Below are positions 17,339 to 25,037 of a DNA stretch of 50,227 nucleotides, in pieces. Numbering within the stretch: the first letter of the stretch is position 1; the number at the start of each line of letters is the position of its first letter. Under the pieces are notes generated by a model. The model was not told the origin of the DNA. It saw nothing but the letters and a program-made list of their open reading frames with translations, and made no database searches. Source of the DNA: JBBIJR01 sp037445875 (GTDB lineage Bacteria > CLD3 > SB21); contig JBBIJR010000017.1 in the NCBI GenBank assembly GCA_037445875.1, forward strand, positions 1-50,227, read 5' to 3'. Made by a program: the position numbers and the translations under genes.

Positions 17339-18457
17339 ATGGCAAAATATACCATCGCATGGCTGCCGGGAGACGGCGTAGGAATTGAGGTTCTCGAAGC
17401 GGCTCAAGTTGTCCTCGACAAACTCAAGCTCGATGCAGAGTACATCCAGGGCGACATCGGATGGGAGTTCTGGCGCACGGAAGGCGACGCACTGCCCCCG
17501 CGGACCATCGAACTTCTGAAGAACGTGCATGCAGCGATGTTCGGCGCCATCACGTCGAAGCCCGTCAAGGATGCCGAGCAGGAACTGGTGGCAGATTTGA
17601 AGGGTAAGGGTCTTGTCTATCGCTCGCCCATCGTTCGGATGCGTCAGCTCTTTGATCTGTACACGTGTCTGCGGCCCTGCAAGGCGTATGAAGGCAATCC
17701 GCTCAACTATCGCGAGGGCATCGATCTCGTCATTTTCCGTGAAAACACCGAGGATCTCTACGCGGGCGTCGAGTTCTGTCCTGTTCCGTCCGACCTGATC
17801 AACGTGATGACCCGCCTGAGCAAACCCTTCTCCGCCTTCCGATCCCTGAAAGGAGACGAGTTCGCCGTATCGTGCAAGATCAACAGCCGGTATGCTTCGG
17901 AAAAGATCATCCGGGCCGCATTCGAATTCGCCCGAACGCACAAACGCCGCCATGTAACGGTTGTCCACAAAGCCAACGTGGTTCGCGCCGCCGACGGCCT
18001 GTTCCTGGAAACCGCCAAATCCGTCGCTCGGGAATACCCGGACATTCCTCTCGACGATGCCAATGTCGATGCCATGACCATGTGGTTGATCAAGAATCCT
18101 CATAACTACGATGTCCTGGTCGCTCCCAACCTGTACGGTGACATCATCAGCGACCTGGCCGCCCAACTGGTTGGAGGGCTCGGCTTCGGATGCTCGGGCA
18201 ACATCGGAACCAGACTTGGCGTGTTTGAGCCCAGCCACGGATCTGCTCCGAAGTACGCCGGACTCTACAAAGTCAATCCCATCGCCACCATTCTGGCGGC
18301 GAAGATGATGCTCGATTGGCTGGGTGAGAAGCAGATGGCCTCGCGCCTAGAGGATGCCACCGCCGCGGTAATCAAGGAGGGAACTACGCGGACGTATGAC
18401 ATGGGCGGTCGCAACACAACACTGGAGATGGCCAAAGCCATTGCCGCGAGGCTCTGA
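17339..18457 (+). CDS. Isocitrate/isopropylmalate-type decarboxylating dehydrogenase
   Basis: 372-residue beta-decarboxylating dehydrogenase that oxidises a 3-substituted malate to a 2-oxoacid and CO2; it could run in the reductive-carboxylating direction. RENTEDLYAG favours isocitrate or homoisocitrate over isopropylmalate. The catalytic Tyr and Lys lie in INSRYASEK and VVHKANVVRAADG, and the metal-binding Asp residues in NLYGDIISDLAAQ. HGSAPKYAG carries the Lys-Tyr pair that E. coli NADP-isocitrate dehydrogenase uses to bind NADP, whereas NAD enzymes usually have Asp there, so NADP is likely. The substrate-loop stretch SPIVRMRQLFDLYTCLRPC is not that of a standard isocitrate dehydrogenase. 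First gene of a tight same-strand run with a lyase, CoA-transferase and LeuCD-like pair. Confidence 0.85.
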   Translation: MAKYTIAWLPGDGVGIEVLEAAQVVLDKLKLDAEYIQGDIGWEFWRTEGDALPPRTIELLKNVHAAMFGAITSKPVKDAEQELVADLKGKGLVYRSPIVRMRQLFDLYTCLRPCKAYEGNPLNYREGIDLVIFRENTEDLYAGVEFCPVPSDLINVMTRLSKPFSAFRSLKGDEFAVSCKINSRYASEKIIRAAFEFARTHKRRHVTVVHKANVVRAADGLFLETAKSVAREYPDIPLDDANVDAMTMWLIKNPHNYDVLVAPNLYGDIISDLAAQLVGGLGFGCSGNIGTRLGVFEPSHGSAPKYAGLYKVNPIATILAAKMMLDWLGEKQMASRLEDATAAVIKEGTTRTYDMGGRNTTLEMAKAIAARL

Positions 18458-18466
18458 GTTTTAGAG

Positions 18467-19381
18467 ATGATACAGGACGTCAAGATTCACGATGTCGGGT
18501 GCAGAGACGGTCTCCAGATGGAGAAACGAACCGTACCCTTCGAACGCAAGATCCGCTGGATTGAGTCGCTGATCCAGGCAGGCGTCGATGTCGTGCAGGC
18601 GGGATCGTTTGTGAACCCGGCCAGGGTGCCTCAGATGGCCGACACGGATGCGCTATTCGCCCACTTCTCGCAAGCAGCAAACAGGCCCCGGCGTGCCATC
18701 CTCTCGTGCCTCGTGCTGAACGAGAAAGGCCTTGAACGAGGCCTGGATAGCGGCGTCGAGATGTTCTGCATGGGTGTTTCCGCCAGCGAAACACACAGCA
18801 TGAAGAACACCGGGATGAGTACCGATGAAGCGGCCCGCCGTGTGATTACCATGGCTCTCACAGCCGTCCAGTTGAGGAAGAAGGTACAGGTGTCCGTGCA
18901 GTCCGCCTTCGGCTGTGGTTTTGAAGGTCCCGTACCGTTCGACCGGGTTTTGAGCATCGTCAATCGTTTCCTCGACGCCGGATTGACGACTATCAGTCTC
19001 GCCGATACCGCGGGGCACGCCACACCCGATCGGGTTGAACAGTATTTTTCTCAAATCGCCGACAGACGGCCATCTCCGACTCTTGCATGCCACTTTCACA
19101 ACACCTACGGAATGGCATTGGCGAACTGTTATGCCGCCATGAAGGCCGGTGTTGCGTATATAGAAGCATCGTTTGCCGGCCTGGGCGGTTGCCCCTTTAC
19201 GGCGATCGCCGGTGGTAACGTCTGCACGGAAGACCTCGTGCACATGCTACAACGTATGAGTCTGAGAAAAGACGTCCAGCTAGGGGTGCTGATTGAACTG
19301 GCACGGGATGCGGCGGCTTTTTTTGGCCGTTCCCTCCCGGGCGTCATTTACCAGACCGGCCCTGTCGCGCCGCACGCATAA
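18467..19381 (+). CDS. HMG-CoA lyase-like acyl-CoA lyase
   Basis: 304-residue TIM-barrel lyase of the 3-hydroxy-3-methylglutaryl-CoA lyase family, which cleaves a 3-hydroxyacyl-CoA dicarboxylate to acetyl-CoA and an oxoacid. The catalytic set is complete: Arg13-Asp14 in GCRDGLQ, metal-binding His209 and His211 in HFHNTYG, loop Cys242 in GLGGCP and Asn251 in GGNVCTED. It begins 9 bases after the dehydrogenase and is followed 18 bases later by a family III CoA-transferase. The usual leucine-degradation partners (methylcrotonyl-CoA carboxylase, isovaleryl-CoA dehydrogenase) are absent, so the substrate may be citramalyl-CoA, another alkylmalyl-CoA or citryl-CoA rather than HMG-CoA. That is inferred from context. 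Confidence 0.85.
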   Translation: MIQDVKIHDVGCRDGLQMEKRTVPFERKIRWIESLIQAGVDVVQAGSFVNPARVPQMADTDALFAHFSQAANRPRRAILSCLVLNEKGLERGLDSGVEMFCMGVSASETHSMKNTGMSTDEAARRVITMALTAVQLRKKVQVSVQSAFGCGFEGPVPFDRVLSIVNRFLDAGLTTISLADTAGHATPDRVEQYFSQIADRRPSPTLACHFHNTYGMALANCYAAMKAGVAYIEASFAGLGGCPFTAIAGGNVCTEDLVHMLQRMSLRKDVQLGVLIELARDAAAFFGRSLPGVIYQTGPVAPHA

Positions 19382-19399
19382 GGTAAGGATCCTCCGCTC

Positions 19400-20593
19400 A
19401 TGGCCATTCTCGACGGAATTCGCGTATTGGATCTCACCAACGTCTTGTCGGGTCCCTTTGCCACGCTGCATTTCTCTCTGCTGGGCGCGGAGGTAATAAA
19501 AATCGAAAACCCTGTGGACGGCGATCTGGCGCGCAAACTGGGCAACGTCCCCGAATTGAATGAGAAACTGATGGGAACGAGTTTCCTCGCCCAGAATGCC
19601 AACAAGAAGTCCGTTACCCTGAATCTGAAGGAAGAAGCCGGACAGAAGATATTCCTTCGGCTTGCGCAGACGGCCGATGTCGTGGTGGAAAATTTTCGCC
19701 CGGGCGTGATGGAAAGACTCCGAATCGGGTATCTGCAACTGAAGGAGGTCAATCGGAGATTGATCTACTGCGCCATCTCGGGATTCGGCCAGACCGGGCC
19801 GGACGCCCAGAAACCCGCTTACGATCAGATCATCCAGGGCCTCAGCGGCGTCATGGCGATCAACGGAGACGAACGGTTGAATCCCCTTCGGTGCGGATTT
19901 CCCGTCTGCGACACGGTGGGCGGCCTGAACGCGGCCTTTGCGGTCATGTCGGCTTTGTATCATCGCGAACGGACCGGTGAGGGACAGTTCATCGACATCG
20001 CGCTCCTCGATTCCATCATGCCGCTCATGGGCTGGGTCGCCGCCAATCTCCTGATCGGCCACCAGCCGCCGCAATTGCTCGGCAATGACAATTTCACGGC
20101 CGCCCCCTCGGGTACGTTCGCCACTCAGGACGGGAACATGAACATCGCCGCCAACAAACAGGAGCAGTGGGAGGCGGTGGCCGAGGAACTTGGATTGCCT
20201 CACTTGAAGACGGACCCGCGTTTTGAGAAACGCGACGCGAGGAAGAAGAACAGAGCCGTTCTTACGGCACTGTTGGAGCAGAAGCTCAGGCAGCACCCGT
20301 CGGCCTACTGGATCGACCTGCTGAACCGGCGCGGTGTGCCGTGCGGGGCCATCCTTTCACTGGAAGATGCCCTGAATGCCGCACAGATCCGTCATCGCCA
20401 GACCATAGGTCGCGTGTCCGCAGCCGGGATCGGCGATCTGAAATTGTTCAACCTCACGGCCAAGCTCGAGAAGACCGAGGGAAGGGTTCGACAGCCACCG
20501 CCCCGTCTTTCGGAGCATACGGAAGAGGTACTGACCGGTATCGGATATACGACGGAACAGATCAGAGAACTGCGCAACCAAGGGATTGTCTAA
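19400..20593 (+). CDS. Family III (CaiB/BaiF) CoA-transferase
   Basis: 397-residue CoA-transferase of the formyl-CoA/CaiB family, which moves CoA between carboxylic acids through an aspartyl intermediate. The predicted catalytic Asp171 lies in VCDTVGG. Other family features are the N-terminal GIRVLDLTNVLSGPFAT, the ENFRPGVMERL segment, and HRERTGEGQFIDIALLDS. It lies between the HMG-CoA-lyase-like gene and the LeuC-like gene. In known mesaconate and itaconate pathways a transferase of this family makes citramalyl-CoA from succinyl-CoA, and an analogous role is the simplest reading here. The natural CoA donor and acceptor cannot be read from sequence. AGGTAAGGATC upstream is a reasonable ribosome-binding region. 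Confidence 0.88.
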   Translation: MAILDGIRVLDLTNVLSGPFATLHFSLLGAEVIKIENPVDGDLARKLGNVPELNEKLMGTSFLAQNANKKSVTLNLKEEAGQKIFLRLAQTADVVVENFRPGVMERLRIGYLQLKEVNRRLIYCAISGFGQTGPDAQKPAYDQIIQGLSGVMAINGDERLNPLRCGFPVCDTVGGLNAAFAVMSALYHRERTGEGQFIDIALLDSIMPLMGWVAANLLIGHQPPQLLGNDNFTAAPSGTFATQDGNMNIAANKQEQWEAVAEELGLPHLKTDPRFEKRDARKKNRAVLTALLEQKLRQHPSAYWIDLLNRRGVPCGAILSLEDALNAAQIRHRQTIGRVSAAGIGDLKLFNLTAKLEKTEGRVRQPPPRLSEHTEEVLTGIGYTTEQIRELRNQGIV

Positions 20594-20612
20594 GTCAGCA
20601 CGGGAGGACACC

Positions 20613-21905
20613 ATGGCCATGACGATAGCTGAAAAAATCCTGGCCCGCGCCGCCGGCCTGCCATCGGTGGCTGTGGGTGACGTCGTGGAGGCCAATGTGG
20701 ACCTGGCCATGTCGCACGAGAATGCCGCTCTGGTGATAAACCAGTTCGTGGAAGTTTATCGAGATACGGGCGTCGAGCCTCGCGTCTGGGATCCTTCGCG
20801 TATCGCGATCGTACTGGATCACCGCGTGCCCGCCGAGAGTTCGAAGACGGCAACCAACCAGAAGAAGATCCGGGAATTTGTTCACAAGCAAGCTATCGGA
20901 AAATTCCACGATATCCGGGGAGACGTAGGCGGCATTTGCCACCAGGTTCTCCCGGAGTGCGGATACGTACGCCCGGGTTACCTCGTGGTCGGGACTGACA
21001 GCCACACGACCACTCACGGTGCTCTTGGGGCATTGGCCTTCGGCATCGGCGCGACGGAAATGGCCTCCGTCTGGACGCTCGGAACACTTTTGAACGTTGA
21101 AGTACCACCGACCATCAAGGTCGTGGTTCACGGCGAATTCCCTCCCGGCGTGTATCCCAAAGATCTCATTCTTCACCTCATTGGACTGCTTTCAGCAGAG
21201 GGAGCCAACTTCAAGGTTATCGAGTTTCACGGCGTGACAGTTCGCAACATGAGTACGTCAGGCCGCTTGGTATTGTGTAACATGGCGGTCGAGGCGGGGG
21301 CAACGGCCGGGATCGTCCCGGCGGACAAGGAAACCATCCGGTATTTGATAGGTCATGCAGGCGTCAGCAGTCATGATATTGAGGTCATAACGCCCGATCC
21401 GGACGCCTATTATGTTCAGACCATCGACATCGACGTTTCCAAGCTCCCGCCTCAGATTGCCTGTCCTCACAGTGTCGACAACGTGATACCTATTTTTTCC
21501 ATGGAAGGCCGACGCGTCGACCAGGTAGTGGTAGGATCGTGCACCAATGGCCGCCTGGAGGACCTCGAGGTGGTCGCCCGACTCGTTCGTGGTCATAAAG
21601 TGGCCCGCAACGTGAGGCTGCTCGTATTCCCTGCTTCCTGGCGCATTTACCGAGATGCCCTGAGCAAGGGCTATATCGGAACGATCGTCGAAGCAGGCGG
21701 AGTGGTCATGAACCCGGGCTGCGGGTGCTGTCTGGGCGTGCACCAGGGAGCTCTGGGCAACGGCGAAGTGGCCCTATCCACTACGAACCGAAACTTCAAA
21801 GGCCGGATGGGTAATCCCGAAGCCGAGGTCTATCTCTGCTCGCCGGCCGTTGCAGCCGCCAGCGCCCTGACCGGCGTGATCACAGATCCGAGAACCGGAG
21901 GTTGA
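20613..21905 (+). CDS. Aconitase-family hydro-lyase large subunit (LeuC/homoaconitase-like)
   Basis: 430-residue large subunit of a two-subunit aconitase-superfamily isomerase/hydratase of the archaeal-type LeuC, homoaconitase or dimethylmalate dehydratase group. The ATG at 20613 follows GGGAGGA; an upstream TTG at 20586 lacks this. It should bind a [4Fe-4S] cluster through Cys310 (GSCTNGR) and Cys370/Cys373 (NPGCGCCLG; the residue before the last Cys is itself Cys rather than the more usual Pro). GTDSHTTTHGALG is the classic substrate-site motif. It is followed 3 bases later by its small subunit. Isopropylmalate, citrate/isocitrate, homocitrate and citramalate/citraconate are all possible substrates; the neighbours favour a catabolic role over leucine biosynthesis. 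Confidence 0.88.
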   Translation: MAMTIAEKILARAAGLPSVAVGDVVEANVDLAMSHENAALVINQFVEVYRDTGVEPRVWDPSRIAIVLDHRVPAESSKTATNQKKIREFVHKQAIGKFHDIRGDVGGICHQVLPECGYVRPGYLVVGTDSHTTTHGALGALAFGIGATEMASVWTLGTLLNVEVPPTIKVVVHGEFPPGVYPKDLILHLIGLLSAEGANFKVIEFHGVTVRNMSTSGRLVLCNMAVEAGATAGIVPADKETIRYLIGHAGVSSHDIEVITPDPDAYYVQTIDIDVSKLPPQIACPHSVDNVIPIFSMEGRRVDQVVVGSCTNGRLEDLEVVARLVRGHKVARNVRLLVFPASWRIYRDALSKGYIGTIVEAGGVVMNPGCGCCLGVHQGALGNGEVALSTTNRNFKGRMGNPEAEVYLCSPAVAAASALTGVITDPRTGG

Positions 21906-21908
21906 GCC

Positions 21909-22451
21909 ATGCCCAAAGTTGTTCTCAAACTCGGAGACAATGTTTCCACCGACGACATCTACCCGGGACGGTTTATGGCCACGGTACTGCCGTCCGAGAC
22001 CCCGCAGTATGCGTTTGCGGATCATGCGTCCTTCAACGGCCTTCTGAATCAGCGGGCAATTCCGCCGGGCAGCGTCGTCGTTGCAGGGAATAACTTCGGA
22101 TGCGGCTCCTCACGCGAACAGGCGGCCTCCTGCCTCAAGGGCCATGACCTCACCGTTGTGGCAAGGAGTTTCTCACGAATCTTCATGCAGAACGCCATCA
22201 ATCTGGGTCTTCGCATCGTGGTGGCATCGATCGATGCATCCGAAGGTGATGAGCTGGAATGGCTGGACGGAAGATTGCACAATGTCACGAGGAACAAGAC
22301 CCATTCTCTTCATTCGTTGCCAAAGGCCCGCCAGTCCATCATTGATGCCGGAGGCCTGGTCGCGTACACGCGCCAGAAACTGCTCGAGAAGTTGTCGAAG
22401 CAGAAGAATAGATCCGTGCGATCCGGAGTAACCGAGGAGTCCCGATTATGA
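21909..22451 (+). CDS. Aconitase-family hydro-lyase small subunit (LeuD-like)
   Basis: 180-residue swivelling small subunit partnering the LeuC-like protein. It has NVSTDDIYPGRFM at the N-terminus and the conserved FGCGSSREQAA. The substrate-recognition loop after the conserved Gly-Arg reads RFMAT (residues 21-25), unlike the Tyr-Leu-Arg-Thr type I recall for homoaconitase or the aliphatic versions in isopropylmalate isomerases, so the substrate may differ. The stop overlaps the ATG of the small ferritin-like gene (ATGA), implying coupled translation. The C-terminal tail is basic and slightly longer than usual. Confidence 0.87.
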   Translation: MPKVVLKLGDNVSTDDIYPGRFMATVLPSETPQYAFADHASFNGLLNQRAIPPGSVVVAGNNFGCGSSREQAASCLKGHDLTVVARSFSRIFMQNAINLGLRIVVASIDASEGDELEWLDGRLHNVTRNKTHSLHSLPKARQSIIDAGGLVAYTRQKLLEKLSKQKNRSVRSGVTEESRL

Positions 22452-22696
22452 GCCCTGAGAACGACTGTCGCAGTATCACGCAAGTGCTGGAAGATGCCAT
22501 CCTCAAGGAGAAACTGTTCCATGACTATGTGGAACAATGTGCGGAAGAGATTGGAAATCCCAAAGTAAAAGCGTATCTTCTGACCATCGCCCGCGAAGAG
22601 GATGACCACAGACGGCATCTGCAGGAGTATCTGGACGAGGTCAAGGCCCAGATTGAGATTGATGAAGCGATAATGGAAAGCTACGACCACTTCTGA
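22448..22696 (+). CDS. Small half-ferritin-like (rubrerythrin-type) helical protein
   Basis: 82 residues predicted as a two-helix hairpin with the metal-ligand pattern of one half of a ferritin-like bundle: acidic residues in helix 1 (LEDAILKEKLFHDYVE) and an ExxH motif in helix 2 (REEDDHRRH). Two copies would be needed to build a four-helix di-iron site, as in half-ferritins such as the encapsulated ferritins. It overlaps the LeuD-like stop by ATGA, so it is made with an oxygen-sensitive Fe-S hydro-lyase and could supply or protect iron for that cluster; this is inference. A longer family with the same helix pair but no metal function cannot be excluded. Confidence 0.6.
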   Translation: MSPENDCRSITQVLEDAILKEKLFHDYVEQCAEEIGNPKVKAYLLTIAREEDDHRRHLQEYLDEVKAQIEIDEAIMESYDHF

Positions 22697-22745
22697 CTCA
22701 CGCCCGCGGGATCGAGGATTACAATTCCCTAACCATCAATTCTTG

Positions 22746-22763
22746 CGTCCCCTGCCGGGGACG
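22746..22763 (+). promoter_or_regulatory. Hairpin abutting the ribosome-binding site of the aminotransferase
   Basis: CGTCCCC-TGCC-GGGGACG, a 7-base GC-rich stem, is immediately followed by the GGGAG ribosome-binding site (22764-22768) of the aminotransferase. It could attenuate read-through from the upstream operon or limit translation initiation. Confidence 0.42.
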
Positions 22764-22773
22764 GGGAGATTTC

Positions 22774-23970
22774 ATGGCTGATTTTATCCTGCCCGCTCGC
22801 CGAACGGACGACATCAAATATGCCGTCCGGGACATTGTCGTAGTCGCCGAAAAGGCCGCCCGTGCCGGTCGCGAAATGCTGTACCTCAATATCGGCGATC
22901 CCAACGTGTTCGATTTCCGTACGCCTCCACACATCGTGGAAGCCGTACACCAGGCCATGCAGGCCAACCGGAACGGATACTCCCCCTCATCCGGCATCCG
23001 GCCCGCCCTCGACGCCATTGAGCGGGAGGCCGAACGTAAGGGGCTCAGGAACATCCGGGATCTTTTCATAACGACCGGGGTCAGCGAAGCTATCGACTTG
23101 TGCCTCACCGCGCTCGCCAACGACGGCGACGACGTGCTGACTCCCCGGCCCGGCTATCCCCTCTATTCCGCCATTCTCAGCAAACTGCACGTCGTGGAGA
23201 ACCCCTATGACCTCGACGAGCAACATGGCTGGCAGCCCGATCCGGACGAGATTGCAGCCCGCATCACACCCCGCACGCGCGCTATTGTCCTGATCAATCC
23301 CAACAACCCGACCGGTTCCGTGTGTTCCCGTGATGTACTTCAGCAGATCCTTGACCTTTCGGTTCGGCACAACCTGCTTGTCCTGGCCGACGAGATCTAC
23401 GACAAGCTCGTGCTCGACGGTATCGGCCATACCTCGATTGCAGCATTGAATCCCGATGCTTCGGTCATAACATTCAACGGTCTTTCGAAGTCCTACCTCG
23501 TTCCGGGCTTTCGGATCGGATGGGGCGTTGTAACAGGGCGCGAACAAGCGCTGCGTCAGTATGTTGAAGCCGTCAACCGGTTGCTAAGGGCCAGGCTTTG
23601 TGCCAGCCATCCTATGCAGTACGCGATTCAGCCATCCCTCGAGGGCGAACAGGCCCACCTCCCGGATGTACTGAAGCGGTTGACAAGACGGCGCGACATT
23701 ACCGTGCAGATGCTCAACTCCACTCCTCAAGTATCGTGCACAGCGCCGCGCGGCGCTTTCTATGCCTTTCCGTCGCTTCATATAGACGGCTCCGACGACG
23801 AATTCGTGCGTCGTCTGATCGAGCAGACCGGCGTGGTAGTGGTTCCCGGCAGTGGATTCGGACAGGTCGCCGGCACCAAACATTTCAGGGCCGTGTTTCT
23901 ACCGGACGAGGCGAGCCTTACCAGGGCATTTCAGCGAATCATTGACTTTGCGGCTGTGTACAAGCCTTAG
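22774..23970 (+). CDS. PLP-dependent class I/II aminotransferase (alanine-type)
   Basis: 398-residue fold-type I aminotransferase, closest in feel to the AlaA alanine/glutamate-pyruvate group. It has the NPNNPTG substrate motif, DEIYDKL, the PLP-binding Lys239 in GLSKSYL, and the arginine of GFRIGWG. It transfers an amino group between an amino acid and a 2-oxoacid, probably pyruvate/alanine with 2-oxoglutarate/glutamate. It follows the CoA-ester cluster and could remove its 2-oxoacid product as an amino acid, in concert with the glutamate dehydrogenases upstream. The exact substrate is unproven. It converges with miaA, overlapping by 3 bases (stop codons interleaved). Confidence 0.85.
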   Translation: MADFILPARRTDDIKYAVRDIVVVAEKAARAGREMLYLNIGDPNVFDFRTPPHIVEAVHQAMQANRNGYSPSSGIRPALDAIEREAERKGLRNIRDLFITTGVSEAIDLCLTALANDGDDVLTPRPGYPLYSAILSKLHVVENPYDLDEQHGWQPDPDEIAARITPRTRAIVLINPNNPTGSVCSRDVLQQILDLSVRHNLLVLADEIYDKLVLDGIGHTSIAALNPDASVITFNGLSKSYLVPGFRIGWGVVTGREQALRQYVEAVNRLLRARLCASHPMQYAIQPSLEGEQAHLPDVLKRLTRRRDITVQMLNSTPQVSCTAPRGAFYAFPSLHIDGSDDEFVRRLIEQTGVVVVPGSGFGQVAGTKHFRAVFLPDEASLTRAFQRIIDFAAVYKP

Positions 23971-24893
23971 GCTTTCCGATAGGCTGTGAGGATGTCCTCT
24001 ACAAGACCGGTGGGGCTTCCCGATGGATGCACTTCCGTCCATCGAATGCGGCGGTCCTTACGAAACCATGTCCACTGCCGCTTGGCATAATTGCGCGATC
24101 CCTGCTTGAACAGTTCTACCGCCCGCTCAAGCGTCAGTCTCCCCCTCAAGTGTGCCGCGATTTCCCTGTATCCAAGACTCTCCATGGAGATCAGGTGTTC
24201 CGAATAACCCCGGTTCAGTAACGCACGGGTTTCCTCGATGAGGCCATCACGGATCATGCGATCGACGCGTTCATCGATTCGGCGATACAGTTCCGTGCGG
24301 CCGCAGGATAGCCCAAACAGGACCGGCTCAAAATCCACTGCCGGTCTCTTGCGCTGCAGTTCGGAGATGCTTCGACCGGTCAGTTCATACACCTCCAGAG
24401 CACGCTCAATGCGCCGGGCATCGTTGGGATGGATCCGGGAAGCAGCTTTGGAATCGATCTGCTTCAACCGCTCATGCAAAGCGGTCGTCCCCTGAACGGC
24501 CATGTCCCGCCGGATCCGGTCTCGCACTGCATCGTTTTTTCCCGCATCCTCGAATATGCCGTCGATCAAAGAACGAACATATAAGCCGGAACCACCGACC
24601 ACCAGCACCTGTTTGCCTCGTCCTAAAATCTCCCGGATACGCTCCCTTCCCTCCGAGCCGTATCGGCCGGCGTTATAGTCTTCATCCGGATCGACAATGT
24701 CGATGAAATGATGAGGCGCGGCGGAACGCTGCTCAATCGTGGGCTTGGCCGTACCGATATCCATGTGGCGGTATATTTGCCGTGAATCCGCTGAAAGGAT
24801 CTCGGCATTCAAACGAAGACCCAACTCCACCGCGGCGGCGGTCTTGCCCACCGCTGTTGGACCCACCAGAACCAAAATGCGAGGCTTACTCAT
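23967..24893 (-). CDS. miaA: tRNA dimethylallyltransferase
   Basis: 308-residue MiaA, which adds a dimethylallyl group to adenosine 37 of tRNAs that read codons starting with U. It has the P-loop VGPTAVGKTA at residues ~10-19, the SADSRQIYRHMDIGTAKP signature, the HHFIDIVDP segment, GGSGLYVRSLIDG, and a C-terminal AKRQWTWFRKD motif. The length is typical. It stands alone on the minus strand, convergent with the aminotransferase and divergent from purF with about 145 bases between. Confidence 0.96.
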   Translation of the reverse strand: MSKPRILVLVGPTAVGKTAAAVELGLRLNAEILSADSRQIYRHMDIGTAKPTIEQRSAAPHHFIDIVDPDEDYNAGRYGSEGRERIREILGRGKQVLVVGGSGLYVRSLIDGIFEDAGKNDAVRDRIRRDMAVQGTTALHERLKQIDSKAASRIHPNDARRIERALEVYELTGRSISELQRKRPAVDFEPVLFGLSCGRTELYRRIDERVDRMIRDGLIEETRALLNRGYSEHLISMESLGYREIAAHLRGRLTLERAVELFKQGSRNYAKRQWTWFRKDRRIRWTEVHPSGSPTGLVEDILTAYRKA

Positions 24894-25037
24894 GAGGCGG
24901 CTCTCGCAATCAAGCTACTCGATCCCGCCCAACGTGTCAAGGGCTGGCCCGTGCATCTTCCGGTTGTCCCGCGAGAAATGACAGTTGAAGCGGTGATGCC
25001 TTTTGCATACATTGGCGCACCTCGAAAAGGAAAACTC

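Noticed and set aside
17339..22451. A standard leucine or lysine (aminoadipate) biosynthesis operon
   Set aside because: No isopropylmalate or homocitrate synthase is present, and the lyase and CoA-transferase have no role in those pathways.
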